Assembly: GCA_902772685.1 (NCBI GenBank) | Contig: CACYBO010000198.1 | Coordinates: forward strand, 1 to 7,458 | DNA length: 7,458 bases | Source: an uncultured Eubacteriales bacterium | Lineage (GTDB): Bacteria > Bacillota > Clostridia > Peptostreptococcales > Anaerovoracaceae | Direction of reading: 5' to 3' | Part shown: positions 5,942 through 7,458 of the stretch, piece after piece | Numbering within the stretch: position 1 is the stretch's first letter | Layout: each line of letters opens with the position of its first letter | Program-made: the position numbers and the translations under genes | Notes under the pieces: model-generated | What the model was told of the DNA's origin: nothing | Databases searched by the model: none | The model's input: the letters and a program-made list of their open reading frames with translations, nothing else

Positions 5942-5984
5942 GGCAGAAGACTTGTTAATTGAAGCAATTGAAATGGCTTTTTTT

Positions 5985-5991
5985 GAGGAGG
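5985..5991 (+). promoter_or_regulatory. Strong ribosome binding site of the surface-protein gene
   Basis: GAGGAGG, close to a full anti-Shine-Dalgarno match, six bases before the ATG at 5998. It fixes the start and suggests efficient translation. Confidence 0.85.
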
Positions 5992-5997
5992 ACAGTC

Positions 5998-7458
5998 ATG
6001 AAGAAATGTAAAGGAATACTGGCACTATTGCTGTCAGTCATGATTACCGTTACATTTACTCCGTCAATAGCATTTGCAGGCAATGGAGGCTATGTGGCTA
6101 AGATCGGGGATACCAATTATGAATCCCTGAAGGCTGCATTGGATGCTGCGAATGGTGCGGACAATGTAACCGTTCAACTGCTTGATGATGTGGATTTCAC
6201 GGATCCGGGTAACTATACCAACAACAGGGTTCCAATCAGCAAATCCATGACGATCAACGGAAACGGGCACACGATCACCGTCGCAAATCGCGGCTTCGGT
6301 GTTGGTGTGAATGCAAGCAATAATATTGATGTGACATTTCAGAATGTAACGATCAATAACAACGCTAATAATGGGCGCTGTATCGACACTCGCGGTAACA
6401 TAGGTACCCTCACCTTGGATGGTACAACACTGAGCACTGCCGGAGCAGCGTCAAAGAATTTTGACCAGCCGCTTACCATTGGCGGAAATCAAAGCAGCAC
6501 AGCGAAGATTATTATCCGAAATGGAAGCGTGATTCAAACCAGTGAAGCTGGAACTGAATATTACGCGATTATTACGTTCAATCCTGTCGATATGACGATC
6601 ACGGACAGCACAATCAAGGGCTGGGCATGCATCTTTGCTAAAGGAGCTGAGAGTTCTGCCGGATCTGCAGGTTCCACATTTACAATTACCGACAGTAAAC
6701 TGGTATCAAAGAACGTGCATAGCGGAGACAGTAACGCTTTCTCAATGTTCATGGCACAAGATGATGATATTACCTTTGATGTTACAGGATCTGAGATTGA
6801 AGTAACAGCAACAGGTGACCAGAATCAGGCGATTCTTGCAGCTAGCGGATCGAATGTAAAAGCGAACCTTGGCGAAGGCAATATAGTAACACTGACAGGC
6901 GATAAGGCAGTGTTTGCTTTTAATAATGGTGATGTTGAGGTTACAGGCGGCACTTTCAACAAAAACCCATCCGATTATTGTGCAGAAGGATTCGTTCCTG
7001 AAGAGAAGGAAGACGGCACATACGGAGTAGTGAAAGAACCATCAGTAGCCAAGATAGGAGAAACTGAGTTTACTTCCCTGCAAAAGGCAATTAACGCGGC
7101 TCATGAAATGACGGGCGATGTTACGATCACACTTCTTGACAGCATTACGGAAGTCGCTCTGATTCATCAGAAGGCCGGACTCAATCTTACGATCGATGGT
7201 GATGGAAAAACTATCACAGGACAGATTTACATAGACGGAGACGGCAGATTAAATGGTGAAGACACTCTGACCATTAAGAATGCCAAATTCGCGTATGATT
7301 CTGCTACATATGACGATGCGTTTATCGATGTGCCAAGCACAAAGACCGCAGGAAAAATCTACACGACCGGTAAATATAACTATGCGCATAATATTACCAT
7401 TGATGGCTGTGAGTTTGCCGGCGAGGGTACGACTACAGTCGCGTTCCGTACCGCATCC
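5998..7458 (+). CDS. Secreted beta-helix-like repeat surface protein (3' end outside window)
   Basis: The frame is open for 487 codons and runs off the window. Residues 1-27 are a standard Sec signal peptide: KK..K, a hydrophobic core, then SIAFA with likely cleavage before Gly28. Position Cys4 is not a lipobox. The mature part is rich in Thr, Asn, Gly, Asp, Ile and Val, with short alternating-strand motifs such as MTINGNGHTITV (84-95), FQNVTINN and MTITDSTI, typical of right-handed parallel beta-helix surface proteins. A module beginning VAKIG (33) recurs at 350, and the first unit closes with GGTFN...GFVPEEKEDGTYGVV (about 317-345), a linker style I recall from Bacillota adhesin-like proteins. 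No catalytic motif is evident. The anchor (LPxTG, SLH or other) must lie downstream. The gene looks more A/T-rich than the sigH operon. A role in adhesion or the cell envelope is inference. Confidence 0.88.
   Translation, partial: MKKCKGILALLLSVMITVTFTPSIAFAGNGGYVAKIGDTNYESLKAALDAANGADNVTVQLLDDVDFTDPGNYTNNRVPISKSMTINGNGHTITVANRGFGVGVNASNNIDVTFQNVTINNNANNGRCIDTRGNIGTLTLDGTTLSTAGAASKNFDQPLTIGGNQSSTAKIIIRNGSVIQTSEAGTEYYAIITFNPVDMTITDSTIKGWACIFAKGAESSAGSAGSTFTITDSKLVSKNVHSGDSNAFSMFMAQDDDITFDVTGSEIEVTATGDQNQAILAASGSNVKANLGEGNIVTLTGDKAVFAFNNGDVEVTGGTFNKNPSDYCAEGFVPEEKEDGTYGVVKEPSVAKIGETEFTSLQKAINAAHEMTGDVTITLLDSITEVALIHQKAGLNLTIDGDGKTITGQIYIDGDGRLNGEDTLTIKNAKFAYDSATYDDAFIDVPSTKTAGKIYTTGKYNYAHNITIDGCEFAGEGTTTVAFRTAS
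6094..6282 (+). repeat. Repeat module, copy 1, in the surface protein
   Basis: Encodes residues 33-95. It opens with VAKIGDTNYESLKAALDAA, continues with VTVQLLDDV and ends with MTINGNGHTITV. It pairs with copy 2 at 7045-7221. Confidence 0.75.
7045..7221 (+). repeat. Repeat module, copy 2, in the surface protein
   Basis: Encodes residues 350-408: VAKIGETEFTSLQKAINAA, VTITLLDSI and LTIDGDGKTITG. It matches copy 1 motif by motif at protein level, with a 317-residue period, but has diverged in DNA, so the duplication is old or maintained by selection. Confidence 0.75.

Overview
The window looks like chromosomal DNA from a low-to-mid G+C Gram-positive anaerobe of the class Clostridia. The evidence is the Bacillota-type order cysS-mrnC-...-rlmB-...-sigH, the SigH protein itself, strong AGGAG-type ribosome binding sites, and a zinc-ribbon/YARHG membrane protein. 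The lineage cannot be fixed from sequence reading alone. A peptostreptococcal or Anaerovoracaceae-like relative is a guess. All supported genes lie on the + strand.

Region 1 (1-4396) is a tightly packed, apparently single transcription unit. It holds the 3' end of cysS, mrnC (Mini-RNase III), an unrecognised 85-residue single-pass membrane protein that overlaps mrnC, thyA, folA, rlmB and sigH, and it ends at a strong intrinsic terminator. In Bacillus subtilis the order is cysS-mrnC-rlmB-rae1(yacP)-sigH. Here the small membrane gene and a thyA-folA pair sit between mrnC and rlmB, and rae1 is missing between rlmB and sigH. The unit thus joins translation and RNA maturation (CysRS, 23S rRNA processing, 23S methylation), thymidylate/folate synthesis, and the transition-state sigma factor.

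Region 2 (4397-5784) is a monocistronic unit with a probable extended -10 promoter, one gene and an intrinsic terminator. Its product has an N-terminal CxxC...CxxC zinc ribbon, an acidic linker, one membrane helix, a probable extracellular beta-rich domain, a YARHG domain and a repetitive Ala/Lys/Glu tail.

Region 3 (5785-7458) begins with a 213-base A/T-rich intergenic region holding several candidate promoters and a perfect 7+7 palindrome over one candidate -10. It continues with the first 487 codons of a secreted beta-helix-like surface protein built of repeated modules. That gene runs off the window and looks more A/T-rich than the housekeeping block.

Most of the window is ordinary core genome. 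The items most worth a second look are the rearranged sigH operon, the overlapping small membrane protein, the palindrome upstream of the surface protein, and the zinc-ribbon/YARHG protein.
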